Source of the DNA: Trema orientale
Lineage: Eukaryota > Streptophyta > Magnoliopsida > Rosales > Cannabaceae
DNA: 64,000 nt
Reading direction: 5' to 3'
Assembly: GCA_002914845.1 (NCBI GenBank)
Contig: JXTC01000444.1
Location: forward strand, 82,623-146,622
Under the pieces are notes generated by a model that ran no database searches, was not told the DNA's origin, and saw nothing but the letters and a program-made list of their open reading frames with translations. Position numbers and translations under genes: made by a program. Every line of letters starts with the position of its first letter. Within the stretch, counting starts at the first letter, position 1. Positions 14,346 through 27,092 of the stretch are shown piece after piece.

Positions 14346-17314
14346 TAACGCTCAAAGTAGAACTTATAGTTCCACTTATTAGGAAAATATTTGAAATAGG
14401 TTTAAGTTTGTCTAATCAAATATGGCCATAGATGGAATACTTTTGTGTTATTTTTCTCTTGGCTTGCCATAATTATTCCCCCCTTTTCTCACAACATCTA
14501 AACTGCCCCAACTTTTTTTTTTTCCCCCTCTATATCTCTCTATTTTTTTTGTTTGGTTGGGTTCACTTTTCTTGAACAGGATTATGTAATATACCTTCTT
14601 GTTAATAACAATATAGCTCTTAATTATGGGTCTCAAGCTCTATTTACATGCAATTAGCTCTCTTGTTTACACTATCGATATGGCTATTTTCAAAAGCTTT
14701 GTTATTTGCTATATGCTAATGTTCCTTGAGTGGAAGTTGGTAGGTATTGATTCAAGCACATGCCATGCTAGCCCCCTTTATGGCTAGTTTCCAACTGTTA
14801 CTAGGCCAAATATCTAAGACCGATCTTCTATAAGAATCCCAATAAATGATGTATATTACAAATAAATAAACAAAAGGCCGCAGTCCATTAATAAATTAAT
14901 TATTTTAAGTACTAGATGTCATTTTCAGTCTTAGTGTACGACCAAACGCATTAAATGCAGAAGCATCGAGATATATATGTTCTATTTCCAATCATTCTTT
15001 AGATCCTATCAGATTTCTATTATTATTTTTTATTTTCAATTATGGGACACATTCAAATATGAATTTAATTTTTTTCTCTTCTAAATCAATAAATTATATA
15101 GCATAAGTCCATTTTTTTTTTATAGACTCAACTTAATTTTTTTTTTCTTCAAAAAAATAATAAGTTAACTTTTTGTTGGACATTTTTCCAATCTTAAATT
15201 CAACCTAGGCATCAGAAGAATGAAAAAGAAATAAAAGAAAAAAAATAAATTAAATTAAAATGGTCCACCTTATGAAATGGCACATAGAAAGCATTAAGAT
15301 CTTGTGGGCTCATTGTCTCTCATTTGGGACCACCTAACAGCAATCTGCATGCAGAAACAAAAAATCAGAAAGCCCAATAGAAAACCGCGTAAACACAAAG
15401 ATTGACACTTTGACAGATATTAATATTATTGATATTATTATTATTAGAATTTCTTCCAAGTCTCTTTCACTTCCCGCAGTTGCGCTGTGAATAATTGTAC
15501 CTGGAAAAAGGACTCGAGAAAATTAATCCACACATTTTTCATACCCCATTTTGGGTTTCAAATGAGTTACTGGTCCATCCGGTAGCAGTTCCTCAAGTGT
15601 GGAATTGTTCATTTGTTCAAAACCGACTTATTTTTTAGGGCAATATTCTAATCGAACTGCAATACGAAAGCCTAGAAGTAATAATTTAAAGAAAGGAAAA
15701 GAATAATATTAGGGACACACAAAATATACACATACACAAAATGATGTGACATATATTTTGAATCACTCACATATTAGTAGGTCATATTTTAAAAATTATG
15801 GGTAGTTAAAATTAATGGCTCGTCATTGTATATATATCATGTATTGTGTGTACATTTTGTATCTCTACTATTTCTCAAAAGAAAAAAAAAAATTCTTTGT
15901 TCTCATTTTAGTCTAGAGTGTCTTTGGTACGTGATTAAGAGTAAGGTGGTTATTGGATACAAAGAATTGTTGGAGGAAAGAGATTCAATTTCAGAATAAA
16001 CTTTGTGTGAGTGATCCCATAACGATTCAAAACTTGGACTTCATTTTGTAAGGTAAGGCCCATAGCCATTAGCCAACCGCCAACCGACCTATCCCCTTCT
16101 TTGCTAAAATGATCATAAGTACATGATGTTGATTGCAAAATTTGAAGCTAATCTTCATTAGTGGGCAATTATAATCGTAGATTGTCAGATAGAATAAGAA
16201 TTACATTTAAATTAGTGGAAATGCAAACATGAAAATGAAACTAGTTTAGTCACATCAAAGTGGAATTTTTAAAAATAATAATAATAATTAGTGAGTAGGG
16301 TAAGCATGATCGGTTTGCAACCAATAATTGAAGAGGCGTCTAATTCAGTCCAATGATAGGCTGATTTTGTCAGCCAATCCAATCCGTAAAGGAAAAATAT
16401 CCACTCCGATATTCTATTGAATGTAGATAGCTATGTTATAGATACTAGTGATGTTCAGCATCATAATGACATGTTTGTGAATTATTTTAATTAAAAAATT
16501 GAGTCTCACGTGAGTCCCATTTGAATTATAATTATAATTAGCCAGTTACAAACTGATACATTATGTGATGTTGGGCACCATGTAATGTCACATAGCATTA
16601 TTCATGTCGATAGCATCTCCCTTTTATTGCATTTGGATTGTGATTTAGAGTTTGGAATTCTCAATTTATAAAGTTTATTTTTAATCCATTTGCCGCACTT
16701 AAATCCAACCTATTGGGCTAACAGTCCAGGACCTGACAATAGGACTTACAAGCCCAAATGATTTAAGAGTCCAAGTGGAAGAAACAATATACGAAAATGG
16801 GACCATTTTGTTCTGAAATACTTTCCTTTTGTTTTTTTAGAGTAATGCTGTCACAATCTTTATACTAAATTCTTAATACCAACACATTTGTAAATATATT
16901 ATGTATATATATACCTATTGTACTCAATCCCAAATGTAATAGAAAGGTGTAATAGAGTCACTCATCTCAAAATTTGTTCTAAAATTTTAATACCAATGTA
17001 TGAGTTATCACTATTAATTGGTAATTAGTGAATGTGATTAATCTATTTGTAGTATGTTCTTGACAACTCATTTTCTACGTGTGTTAATTTGGTACAAATC
17101 TTGGATAATTAGCATCATCTTTTTTTTTTTCGTTTTGTTTTTATGAGTGATTTATGAACTTTTATAGTCACTTCAATTACTTCCAATTACTTCTAGAAAA
17201 CTTGTAAACGCAATCATGTAAAAAAAGAACAAAACCATAAAAGTCATTTTGGAAGTAGTCACAATCATTGTGCCTCAAAAGAGTATTCTTCCGATCCGTC
17301 CATTATTTCCCACC
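14346..17314. other. Intergenic between GA2ox and the orphan ORF
   Basis: It contains the GA2ox 3' UTR, then AT-rich DNA with short homopolymer runs. No gene, tRNA or intact transposon was recognised. A degenerate segment at 16.3-16.6 kb may be old repeat debris. Confidence 0.5.
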
Positions 17315-17322
17315 TATAAAAG
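17315..17322 (+). promoter_or_regulatory. TATA box-like site before the orphan ORF
   Basis: TATAAAAG is followed by a CT-rich stretch. It lies 81 bp upstream of the ATG at 17396. A short upstream frame starts at the ATG at 17345 and stops after eight codons. The arrangement resembles a plant core promoter, but transcription is not shown. Confidence 0.4.
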
Positions 17323-17395
17323 CAGCTCTCCTCCTCCGTGAGGCCATGCAAGGAATACAATCAGAATATTACTAATAGAGAGAATTTTTCTTCTT

Positions 17396-17803
17396 ATGTT
17401 ACATTTATCATCTTTTTCACATTTATTTCTGCATTTTTTTTTTTGGAGATATAAAAAGTGTTACCACCCGCAAACAAAAACATTTTTCTCCTGGAGAGTC
17501 TGGAAAACAATTTCTATTATTGCGAAAAAAGAAGAAAATTTTACTGCATTTATCATCCATTTCGTATATACTTCGCAATTTTTTTTCCTGTTGATTTATA
17601 ATTACATGTTTAACTCTTCCAGGTGCACAAATTTTGGCGTACGTATCTATCGAATCCTATTAACTCATTTGAATTCAAATGATACAAGTAATAACTATAT
17701 AAAATGCAAGGCTGTTACAGACAAGTCGTTCATTATTCAAATGTTTGTAATCGAATATGTTGCTCTATTCGCGCACAATCACCCTCACTGGATTGGTGTT
17801 TGA
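17396..17803 (+). CDS. Orphan ORF, 135 codons, doubtful
   Basis: I do not recognise this protein. It is an intact ATG-started frame of 135 aa in AT-rich DNA. It has two phenylalanine- and isoleucine-rich hydrophobic stretches (roughly residues 5-17 and 52-71) that could be membrane segments, and no known domain or catalytic motif. It lies 81 bp downstream of a TATA-like site and ends about 170 bp before the convergent VQ gene. An open frame of this length can arise by chance in 64 kb of AT-rich DNA, so this could be non-coding RNA, a lineage-specific gene, or nothing. Confidence 0.2.
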   Translation: MLHLSSFSHLFLHFFFWRYKKCYHPQTKTFFSWRVWKTISIIAKKEENFTAFIIHFVYTSQFFFLLIYNYMFNSSRCTNFGVRIYRILLTHLNSNDTSNNYIKCKAVTDKSFIIQMFVIEYVALFAHNHPHWIGV

Positions 17804-17970
17804 AATTTAAAGTCGAAATCGTCACGCCTTCGTCGAAATAAATAATTATATAAAGGGTATGTATGTGTAGAACATAAGCGTAACTTCATTAAAGCATACA
17901 AAATAAGGAAATGAAACAATAAACAAATTAATAGAAGGACTAAACACATAATTTAGCACTTTGATTAAAT

Positions 17971-18312
17971 TTAATCAGACGGCCACATCTCATCAATTGG
18001 CGGCATCTCTCTGAGGAATCTCTCAAACTCCTTGAAGGAAATATCTCTCGTCAAAACCGAATTCCCTCCTGAAGATGAACCATATTCATCATGGATACTA
18101 CTACTACTACAGCTTGTACTACTTTCAGGCTTATGATCAGACCGTCTTTTCGCCCTTTCCCCATCGCCGCCGTCCTCCGCCACCTTGGAATCCTTGCCTG
18201 TCAGCTTTTGTACAACGTCTTTGAAGCTCACAGCATCCGTCTCAACATATTGTGTGTTGATTATCACCACCTTGGGTGGTTTAGTATGGTAATCTGTTCG
18301 AGAACCTGACAT
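17971..18312 (-). CDS. VQ: VQ motif-containing protein (VQ1/VQ10-like)
   Basis: VQ proteins are small nuclear or plastid cofactors that bind WRKY transcription factors and are often MAP-kinase substrates in defence and stress signalling. This frame encodes 113 aa in one exon, as is usual for the family. The N-terminus has KVVIINTQYVETD (14-26), followed by the diagnostic motif FKDVVQKLTG at 30-39 (consensus FxxxVQxLTG). The middle is charged and serine-rich (about 45-85). The C-terminus ends in an SFKEFERFLREMPP block and acidic and aromatic residues, a layout typical of the short VQ1/VQ10 type. The chosen ATG is followed directly by the conserved part. A TATA box lies about 95 bp upstream, with W-box cores beyond it, which suggests WRKY control. 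Confidence 0.9.
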   Translation of the reverse strand: MSGSRTDYHTKPPKVVIINTQYVETDAVSFKDVVQKLTGKDSKVAEDGGDGERAKRRSDHKPESSTSCSSSSIHDEYGSSSGGNSVLTRDISFKEFERFLREMPPIDEMWPSD

Positions 18313-18406
18313 GGCGCCAAACTAAGACTAATGGTTTTTTTTTTTTTTTTTCGATCGGTTGAAGAGTTTGGTTATTAAGGACTGTTTCTGGACGAATTGG
18401 AGCTGG

Positions 18407-18414
18407 TTTTTATA
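18407..18414 (-). promoter_or_regulatory. TATA box of the VQ gene
   Basis: TATAAAAA on the minus strand lies 95 bp upstream of the VQ start codon. A T-run (A-run on the gene strand) sits between it and the ATG. Confidence 0.6.
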
Positions 18415-18567
18415 ATGGAAAATGGAGATAGTAATAAGTACGGAATTAAGATTAACTAGGAAGGTGCTCGGAAGATTTGTACGGTTGAATTTATTGACAG
18501 CTAATTAAGAAAAAAAGGGAGATCTCTAGGAGGAAATGATCAAAGAGAGAGAGAAGAATAAGAGAAG

Positions 18568-18656
18568 TTGACCGTTGTTTTTTCTTATGGTGTTGTTTAA
18601 GAGTTGGTCAAAGCATGCAGTTGACAGTTGAGAAAAACCTCCTCCTATGGTTGACA
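18568..18656 (-). promoter_or_regulatory. W-box cluster upstream of VQ
   Basis: Four TTGAC cores fall within 90 bp: TTGACC at 18568 on the plus strand, TTGACC at 18606-18611 on the minus strand, and TTGACA at 18621 and 18651 on the plus strand. WRKY factors bind TTGAC cores, and VQ proteins partner WRKYs, so feedback control is plausible. That is inference from motif spacing only. Confidence 0.5.
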
Positions 18657-21171
18657 TATTAAAAAATTCAATATGTGAAAAAGGGTAACTCGAGATATGT
18701 TTTTGTTGGTATTAGTATCTGCTTGAAACATAAGTTGATAAGATCAGGTCATAATCAAATAGCACATAAATATTATAAGATTTGATTAAAAGTCTTACTG
18801 TCCAAAAATATTCACCGCCGCCACTAGAATGTTTTTCTATACCCTCGGATTGATGACAAGCACAAGACAAGCACAAAATATTCACCTCTGTTAGTGAAAT
18901 TTGTAAATGCAAGTGTGAGTATCATAGAATGAGTATGAGTATTATCCACGAAGAAGACTGTTAATTTACTAAGTACCGAAATTTTGCTCAACTCTAATTT
19001 TATTTAAATTAAATAATTAAAGAAAAAAATTAAATTAAAAATAAAAATAAACTAAATACAATTAAAATAACGAAAATTAAAATTAAAATAGAGTGAGCAT
19101 AAAACGAAAATTAAATAAGGTTCTAATTAATGAAAATAAACTTAAGGTTTCCGATTTCACTATAACTAATCTACTCTAAATTTTTTTATCTCATTAGTCC
19201 AAAATTATTCCCCATTAGTTCAAAATTATTCCTCTAGTTGATAGTCGAGATTCCCTAATTTATTCATTATCCTCTCCCGAGTTCAAGCAAAAATACCCTT
19301 AATTACCAATTCACTATATTCCTATGCGAATTAAACTTAAGATCTATGGAAACTCATATAGCGACTATACAAACTATATAAATATATTCCTATTCTACAT
19401 ATAATTTATGGCTTTCAATTCAATGAACTAGACACATAAATCTCCTTCTAGATTAACAAATCATCTATTTAGTAGCTAGTTAAATAGAAGCATTAAGAAC
19501 AGAATTAAAAAACTCAACTAGGAAAAAAAATAATCCATGGACTAAATTGAAAGAAAAATTTAAAGATTCATAGTTAGGCCATATCGTTGACCTAGAATAA
19601 TGTTTCTCTCCTAAAATGATGTGTTTTTTTTCTCTTCTCCGTATTCCTTTTATAGCCGAAGAGAGAATGTTTGAGTTGTCCATGGATTCCTATGCTTATC
19701 TCAAATTGGTGGAATGATGTTCAATATCTAATTCAAACTCTGTCTCTTTATCTCTCTTCTCTTTATTTTACGTTTCTGAGCCAAGGGTGATAATCAGGTG
19801 CGGAGGAATTTGTATGCTTGGTATGAATCCTATGTTTTATTGGCAAAAAAAAAAGCTGACTTTGACTTGATGACGTGACATTTTCTCGTTGGGCAATAAA
19901 GAAGCGGTTGTACGTGTAGTGAGACACATAGGATCCGACCGAGTGAAGACTCTTACACCAGCTTTTCTTCCGCATGGGCCCCATTTGTCGGCTGCTCCAG
20001 CCTATCCCTCTCCTCGCTTGCATCTCAAGTGCCAGGCCGATTGCTTAATGGCCTGATCTAACGGCTGAAAAGGCGAGTCCACTTCTATTGCATATTCGTG
20101 CACCTCGAGCTCTCAATTCTAAATTGTTTTTTTTCCCTTTTCTTTAATTAAAATCAAATTAAAAATGTAATTAACCTATATTAAAATAACTTTACTTAAT
20201 TAAATACCTAAATAAAATTAAATAAAACAAAACTAATTTTAAATAATTAAAAATCTAATTCAACAAAATAACTTAAATCAAAATCCTAAATCTAATAAAA
20301 ATGTAATACGAATTAAATTAATTTAAACTAAACAAATTAAATTAAAATACCTAACCCTAATAAAATAACATTAAATAAACTAAATCTAAAATAAAACAAA
20401 CTTAGATTACTTAAAATCTAAACTAAAATTACTCAAAGATGTATATTTTTAATGTACAAAAGGCACAATTAACTCTATTTTTATAAAGTTATCACCTGCC
20501 AAAAACTATGTGGTATACATCCTTATAGTTTACATTTGTTATTTGATAGGGGGACTTTTACAGTAGAATTAAACTGTTAAACACTATGGCTAATGCACAT
20601 TTTCAAATCAAATCAGAATAAGGTAGTAAATAAATCTAACAGTTTCATGTTCAAATCCAGCAGTTAAAAGATATATTCAATCATAATAGATAAGATAAAA
20701 TATAGATCTGACAATTTTAAATTTATATCAAGCAGTTAAATAGTATTGACCAATGACACTTGTGAATTTATCCCTAAATTAGCGAATGAAATTGCCTATA
20801 TATTTGCTAAGAATTGTACTAGTTTTCATTCTAATTTTTATTGGTATGAAGAAATTCCCAGTTGTATTGCTCGTTTTGCAGCAAATGACTTTTATTAATA
20901 AAGAATTTAATTTCGTCCTCTATTTAAAAAAAAAATCACCAATATTCAGTAATATTTTGTTTGACCCCAACCTATTTCTCTTTTGTTTTCTTTGAAACTG
21001 AGGGGGAACAGTTAGTATTGGAACAAGAATATACAGCAGACAGAAGCACAAGTCAAAGTTATGTTATATATTTAAAAATTAATAATGTCTGTTCTAGAAT
21101 CCGTGAAATTTTTTCATGAAGGCAAAATTTTTTAAAATTAAAAAGCCGAGTATACTTTGGCTGGGTTCCAG
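18657..21171. other. Intergenic, very AT-rich
   Basis: No gene is recognised. Between 19.0 and 20.45 kb there are long stretches built from aaattaaa-type words, broken by a less AT-rich segment at 19.75-20.1 kb. The 86-codon minus-strand frame there has no known domain. This may be an eroded retroelement, but no LTR ends or polymerase motifs are visible. Confidence 0.4.
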
Positions 21172-21557
21172 TAGAGATATCGATGTGGGCCGGGTTTTGT
21201 GGGTCAGTCCACATTTTGAAGAAAAAGTACGGTATTGGCTCAGTCCGTGTATTTTCAGTTTATTCAAATTTTAAAAGAATATAAATAAGTTTTAGGCTCA
21301 TATTTTAGCCCACATAAGCATATATTTGATGTTTTAAAGCATAGAATAATAACAAAATTATGCTCACATTTTGACCCATATTCAGTCCGCATAGGCACAC
21401 AGCCCACTTAAGCCTGCATAAAATGTGGGTTGGGCCTGTGAGCCGTGCTGGACCGATCTATATTTTAGGCAGACCAGATCTAAACCCGATATAAAACCTA
21501 TGTGGACTTATCAAATGTGAGCTGAACCAAATAAGGCCTGCCCACTTTACGTCTCTA
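21172..21557. mobile_element. Non-autonomous hAT-type element, 386 bp
   Basis: The ends are TAGAGATATCGATGTGGGCC and, reverse complemented from the right, TAGAGACGTAAAGTGGGCAG. They are flanked by an 8-bp target duplication with one mismatch: GGTTCCAG at 21164-21171 and GGTTCTAG at 21558-21565. TA-R-x-G ends with an 8-bp duplication are the hAT signature. The interior is rich in gggcc, gcccac and gggtt words and has no ORF. Confidence 0.75.
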
Positions 21558-21565
21558 GGTTCTAG

Positions 21566-24500
21566 AGCAATTTATAGAAGTCTGAGTTGTGTTTTTTGAA
21601 ATGTTGGGTAAGCTACAACTGTAACTAATACTTTCTATGCAACATATCATTGAATAATCATCTATCCAAGATTTTGTTTTCTCAATATTGACTTCTTTAA
21701 GTAAAAAAAAAAAAAACAAAAAAAAAAGAACATGAAAACAAAAAAAAACTTCAATCATGTAGTTAATTTAAACTGCATACCTCGCCCCTAACATGTGTAT
21801 ATATAAAGCATCCTAATATGTGTACTGTTATAGTTCCCATACAAGTGACTTGGTCACAGTACAATTTATCCACTGTTAAATGGAAGTTAAAAAGAGTTAT
21901 ATTATAGATAAATTTTTTCTTCTAAAATGAAGTCATTATAATACAATTAACAGGGGTTTGTGACGTATATATGACGTTGAGCTAATTGTTCCAATTCCCT
22001 GATTGCTTTTTGGTTTATAAACTATGCCATTTACGAGTTTCCAGCAAGCGATTTCATACGAAGTATCAAATCATAATTAATCACAATTCTTTTGCTCATG
22101 ATACTAATAAAAAAATGGTATTGCCATTCATTTCAGATAATAAGTCAAATGATGCATTGAAGTATTTATTAATTTATGTCAATTGTATATTAAATCTCAA
22201 GCCAGAAAGGAGGAGAAAGAAAATCAGGGAAGAAAAAGACGTTCTGTGGTCTTTAATTTGGTTATTGCTATTTCTTTTTCTTTTTTGGGTTTAAGTGATT
22301 TTTGCCTATTCATTCTTTATACTTCAAGGATTTAGGCATCTTAATCAACAAACTATAAGGAGAAATTTTGCAGTAATCGAAACGGTTTTGGACCTAATTT
22401 GGAGAAATTTGGGCAAAAAATAATTTCTTTATGGCTACTTTTCTTGATCATTTCTTTACGAGTATCCTAAATATTAGATATACTATTAATTTGACCATCT
22501 TTTAAAGTCTATGATGAAAAATTGACAAAGTATAAATCGTTTAAGAAATTATTTATTACATTTAGGGGTATTTACACTTAGCTAAAGGCTTTCGTGATGA
22601 AAAAAAGACTCTTTAATTTATAAGTATTTTTAAAACTAGCCATAATTGTCACGTCACATGATCTAAAATTAGTTGGATAACACATTCATCTATCAAACCC
22701 TAAAATATATGCTTCTCCAACAAACCCCAAATTACTTCTACTACCACTATCACCTATAGCACCTTACCACCATTATCGATCCCGATCCCGACATGCCTCT
22801 GTTCGACTTGGGTCAAATATTTCGACTGTAGTCAAACTTATTTCGCAGCCTATGCCGGTCATTTTGACTGATTTTCGACCAATGACTCACCTCATTCAAG
22901 CAATCTCGACCTAAGTTGAAATTTTTCAACTCCGATCGAACGTGACTGGTCACCTTCTCAGAGCCGCCTTCTTCAATTTCACCATTTTCGATTGCTTTGT
23001 ATTGGAGGTAATTTTGGAATTCCGAAATTTTCATTAAATAAAAGTCTTGTATTGTAAATGATTTACAGTTTATCTCTTTTTTTCATCACATGCTTTAAAA
23101 GAGGGTCAAAATTAATAAAAAAAAGTTTTAGAATTCCGAACTTGCCCCCCTCCACAAAGTATAGTCAAATTCGGTTGAACACAAGTGTTGGCGGGATGTT
23201 GTAAGTAGTAGATTACGTAAGGTATTTCGAAGTTTGTTAAAAATAGTATTTAAGTAATTTTAGACATATCATGTGATAATAAGAGTTAGTTTTGATAATA
23301 TTTTAAGCCCATTTTATCACTGTGAGGGCATTAGTAGACCAATAACCATAAAATTTCTAGATATTTTGATTAGTACTAAAAAAATCACGTTGAAAAGTAA
23401 TCATAGACAGGAAAACAAAAAAAAGAAAAAAAAAAAGAACCATTATGACCTAAAATACTCGTGCATTCTTCCATTTGCCTGATCAAAATAGAGGAAAAAA
23501 GTGAAAAAGAAAGAAAAAAGAGTACAATAGTAAGTATCCGCAACCATCGTTGACCTTAATTGGATGTGGAACGTATTTGAACCATTCGAACAGTTAGTCA
23601 GTTTGACATTCTCATAAGTTCAACATAAACAAATCAAATAGTTCTAAAACATCACTTTCGTTTAAAAATGATTCAAACAAAATTGTAAGTTAATTTGTTC
23701 TATTACTAGCTATTGCGAAAAGTAATAGGCAGCACTGTAGTTGAAGACACGCTTTGAACATGAATATTCATTTATTATATCTAATAGTCTTTAGGATAAT
23801 AAAAAAATAACTTCTTGGGTTAAAAAATTATATCCATAAAGACCAGAGCATGAAAAGTTCAACCCTTCGAACATTGTGATCTAGAGTACAAAAACGTCAT
23901 TATCAAANTTCTAATATGTTCTTCTTTTTCAAATAATTTGGCTAGAAACAGTTGTTTAACTATCAGATTAATTCTAAATTCAATGAATACTCATATGATC
24001 AATCATTTTCTAATTGACAAAAGATGCTACTGTGCTAAGATGCGTAATTGAAGGAGATATGATTAAAAGGCACATGTTAATTGATAAGATATAACTCTAG
24101 TTACTGTTTCACCTTCAGTTCCTATTTACGTAACTCAGCAAAAAAATTAAATAATTAAAAATAAACTTTAAGCACATTCTTTAGGAAATTCTAGTGTAGG
24201 AGAGGCAAAATTCCTCATAGGAGGAATACTCAAGCCATTTGATCAAATTCAATAGTTGTAAAAATAGTAGTCCCAAAAGATAACAACTACATTTTACTAC
24301 ACCAAATTATGCTCAATACCATTGTATACTTTTTTTTTTCTTTCCCCTTTTCTCGTCTTCTCTTCTCTATGACCTGAAGTTTTTGCATTGTTACTCTCTT
24401 TTTCTCTTCTTTCTCATCTATGTGATATTAAGAACTTATCATATCAATTTTCACCCATCTCTCAATTGGATTTAAAATATAATAAAATAAAATAAAAAAA

Positions 24501-25290
24501 ATATAGGAAGAAGAATATCTTGTTCGCTTTGCATATTGCATGTCTGTGACTGAAAGGATAAGAACGGCATCATCTTTATACCATAAATGACCTTGCTATT
24601 TCAATCTAATATTAATTTTTTCCTACTATTAAGAAATCCTTCCTATTTCGGCATTATTATACAATGGATAGCAAAATCCCAATTTCTCCACTCTACTTTG
24701 CATACGTCTCCTATCTATGGGAAACCTAAAAGGCTATTGATTTTATTTGCTTTCGTTTTCATGCTATTTCTTTTCCCCGGTAACAACGGTGGTTGTTCCA
24801 CATTTTGGAAAGTTATAAGAGTTTTCAAGAGAAAATAGGGAAAAAGAGAAAGCGGGTGTCGTATTTATTTATTATTTTTTTTAAGCTTTCATTCAACACA
24901 AATACTATAGAGCAGTGAGAAAGGAAATAAACAAAATATAGAAGGGTCAATTCGATGACCACCAAAAGTACAGAATATTAACAATTAACAGAAAAGAAGA
25001 ATTTTATTCAGAGCAACAAAAAAGAAAAAAAAAAAACGAAAGTGAGGTGGTTTAACTAAGAAGAAACTTCTTTGATATTTTTCTCCCTTGAGACTAATAT
25101 TAGGTGGAGTAAAGTTTATAATAAATATTGTAGTCTTTAGTTTTTAATCAATAAAGTCAGTTAGAATCTACTTCTACTTGTAGGATGGATTTTGGCCCTC
25201 TTACACTAGAATTTGCCCTTTATAAGGGATAAGATAAACAGGTTGATGTATATTTCCCTCACAAGAAGGGGTCGGAACATATCTTCTATC
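21566..25290. other. Intergenic, AT-rich
   Basis: No gene is recognised. A patch at 22.72-23.03 kb is less AT-rich and carries a 73-codon minus-strand frame without a domain. The frame at 24587-24838 is also unrecognised. There is one undetermined base at 23908. The remainder is AT-rich with A- and T-runs. Confidence 0.45.
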
Positions 25291-25783
25291 TAACTGCCCT
25301 TGTATTATACTGATTGTATTGTTTTATTCTTAAACTTTCGACTTACACAATAATAGTCCTTAAATTATGTAATTATTACAGAAATGACCCATTTATCACA
25401 AACTATTAACTTTTTAACAGAAAATAGTCATGAACAAAGCATATTTTGGAATTATTTATTTTTATGAGTCAGAATCTTATTCTCAGCTATTAAAAATTTA
25501 ATAGTTTGTGAAAAAAATAGCGATTATTGTAATAATTACATAAGTCTTGTTAATCTAATGTATAAGTTAAAAATTTAAAGTCTTATTCTTAACCAGTACA
25601 ATTACCTAATTGTATGCTTTGTTATTACTTATTTCTATTAAATATTTAACAGTTTGTGACAAAAAAAAAATCATTATTGTAATAATTATATTATTCAGGA
25701 GTCATTATTGTGTAAGTTGAAAATTCATGGACTATAAAATAATACAACATATATAATTCGAGGGCTATTAATGTTATTATCCC
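25291..25783. mobile_element. Foldback element with long inverted arms
   Basis: The left arm (about 25291-25430) contains cttacacaataatagtcctt, then atgtaattattacag and tcacaaactattaac. The right arm repeats these in inverted order, ending in ttattatccc at 25783. The inner part of the arm (tatttaacagtttgtgacaa ... attattgtaataatta) is present twice on the right side, at about 25480-25555 and 25620-25700. This suggests an internal duplication. There is no ORF. The target duplication was not found. Confidence 0.6.
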
Positions 25784-26526
25784 ATCATTTTTTGATACAT
25801 CTTGAAGCTAGAGTTACAAAATATGAAACTTACCACTCTGCCTAAAAATTTTAAATTTTAAGTTAATTTGTCGAAATTCAAAAAAGTAATAGGCTTTGCT
25901 TAGGAATAACTAACGATATTGTCACTCAGAAGAAAAAGCTTTACTTAGGAATACTAAGAAAATTAATGTCTTGCATCAGAAAATTATAGGTTTTTTTAAT
26001 TTTTTTCAGAGTACGAAACATAATGCAGAATGTTGAAGGATTAGAAGTTTTTTTCTTTACACTAATCAAAAAGATCTACGTGGGCTTGAAATTTATGGGC
26101 AAACTATAGCAAATTATCAAATGCAAACAGATTGATTTATCAGAATATCTTGCAAGGGATTTATGCTTCAGATTAAAATTCTGACATTTACATCAAGAAA
26201 TTTACATTGTGCATCGAAAAACGTTAACGTAATGGGCATTGTTAAGAACGATAAGGCTAGAAGCTTCTTAAATGGACTGATATGCAATTTCGATGAACAA
26301 GTAACAATAGATATAGAGCAAACGAGAAGAAAAGAAAGTAGACTTGATAAACTACAATGAATTTAAACGAAAGTACTCAAATAGAAACGACAACAGCAAT
26401 TGAAAAAGACAATGAAAATAAAAACGACAAAAATTGGACAAAAACAAAAACTGTAAAACAATCGGGAAAAAAAATAAAAAAAACCCACAATATACTATAA
26501 AAGGGAAAAAGAAAAAGATGACACAG

Positions 26527-26888
26527 ATCCTGCTTGTTTCACCCTTTTCATTCCATTCAGATAGAAAACCCATTGGAATTGGTGTTTGTTTCAGCAGTTC
26601 CAGTTTTTTCATTCTAATGGTCTTTTGGAATGAGTGTTTGTTTCAACAATTCATTTTTTTCATTCAAATGGTCTATTAGTCACATCAACTATTGGAATGA
26701 GTTTTTTGTGTCTTCCAATGCGAATAGAACTTAAGAGGTGTTTTTGAATGGTCCATTCTAATATCTCTCATTCTAATTACCACTCGTTTCACTTTATTTC
26801 ACTTCAAATGTCTCTCATTCCAATTATAACACATTCTACAATTTCCATTTAAATAGACTCATTCGAATTCAGCGAACCAAATAGAGCC
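26527..26888. mobile_element. MITE of the 8832/39110 family, diverged copy
   Basis: It shares the order of the cattc/gaatg words, the 'tggtctattagtcacatcaa'-type core and degenerate ends (gcgaaccaaatagagcc on the right) with the 360-bp copies at 8832 and 39110. It is clearly older and more diverged than those two. Confidence 0.65.
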
Positions 26889-26931
26889 ACAAACTTTCAA
26901 ACAATAACTAAAACCAAAAAAAATAGAGCGC

Positions 26932-27092
26932 GTCTACAGTAGGGGCACCCCTACGTAGGGCCCTGTCTATTCATCGTTGGATGAGAATCTGTATATAAAT
27001 AGATTCTCCACAGATTCCCGTTATTCCCCACGGATTCCCATTCAACGATAATTAAGGCATGACCTTACGTAGGGACGCCCCTACCGTAGCCA
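26932..27092. mobile_element. Small foldback MITE (~160 bp)
   Basis: The left arm ctacagtaggggcacccc-tacgtaggg is mirrored by the right arm, which reads on the minus strand ggctacggtaggggcgtccc-tacgtaagg. The centre contains smaller palindromic words around cattcaacgat and atcgttggatg. It is non-coding and sits 43 bp from the preceding MITE. Confidence 0.7.
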
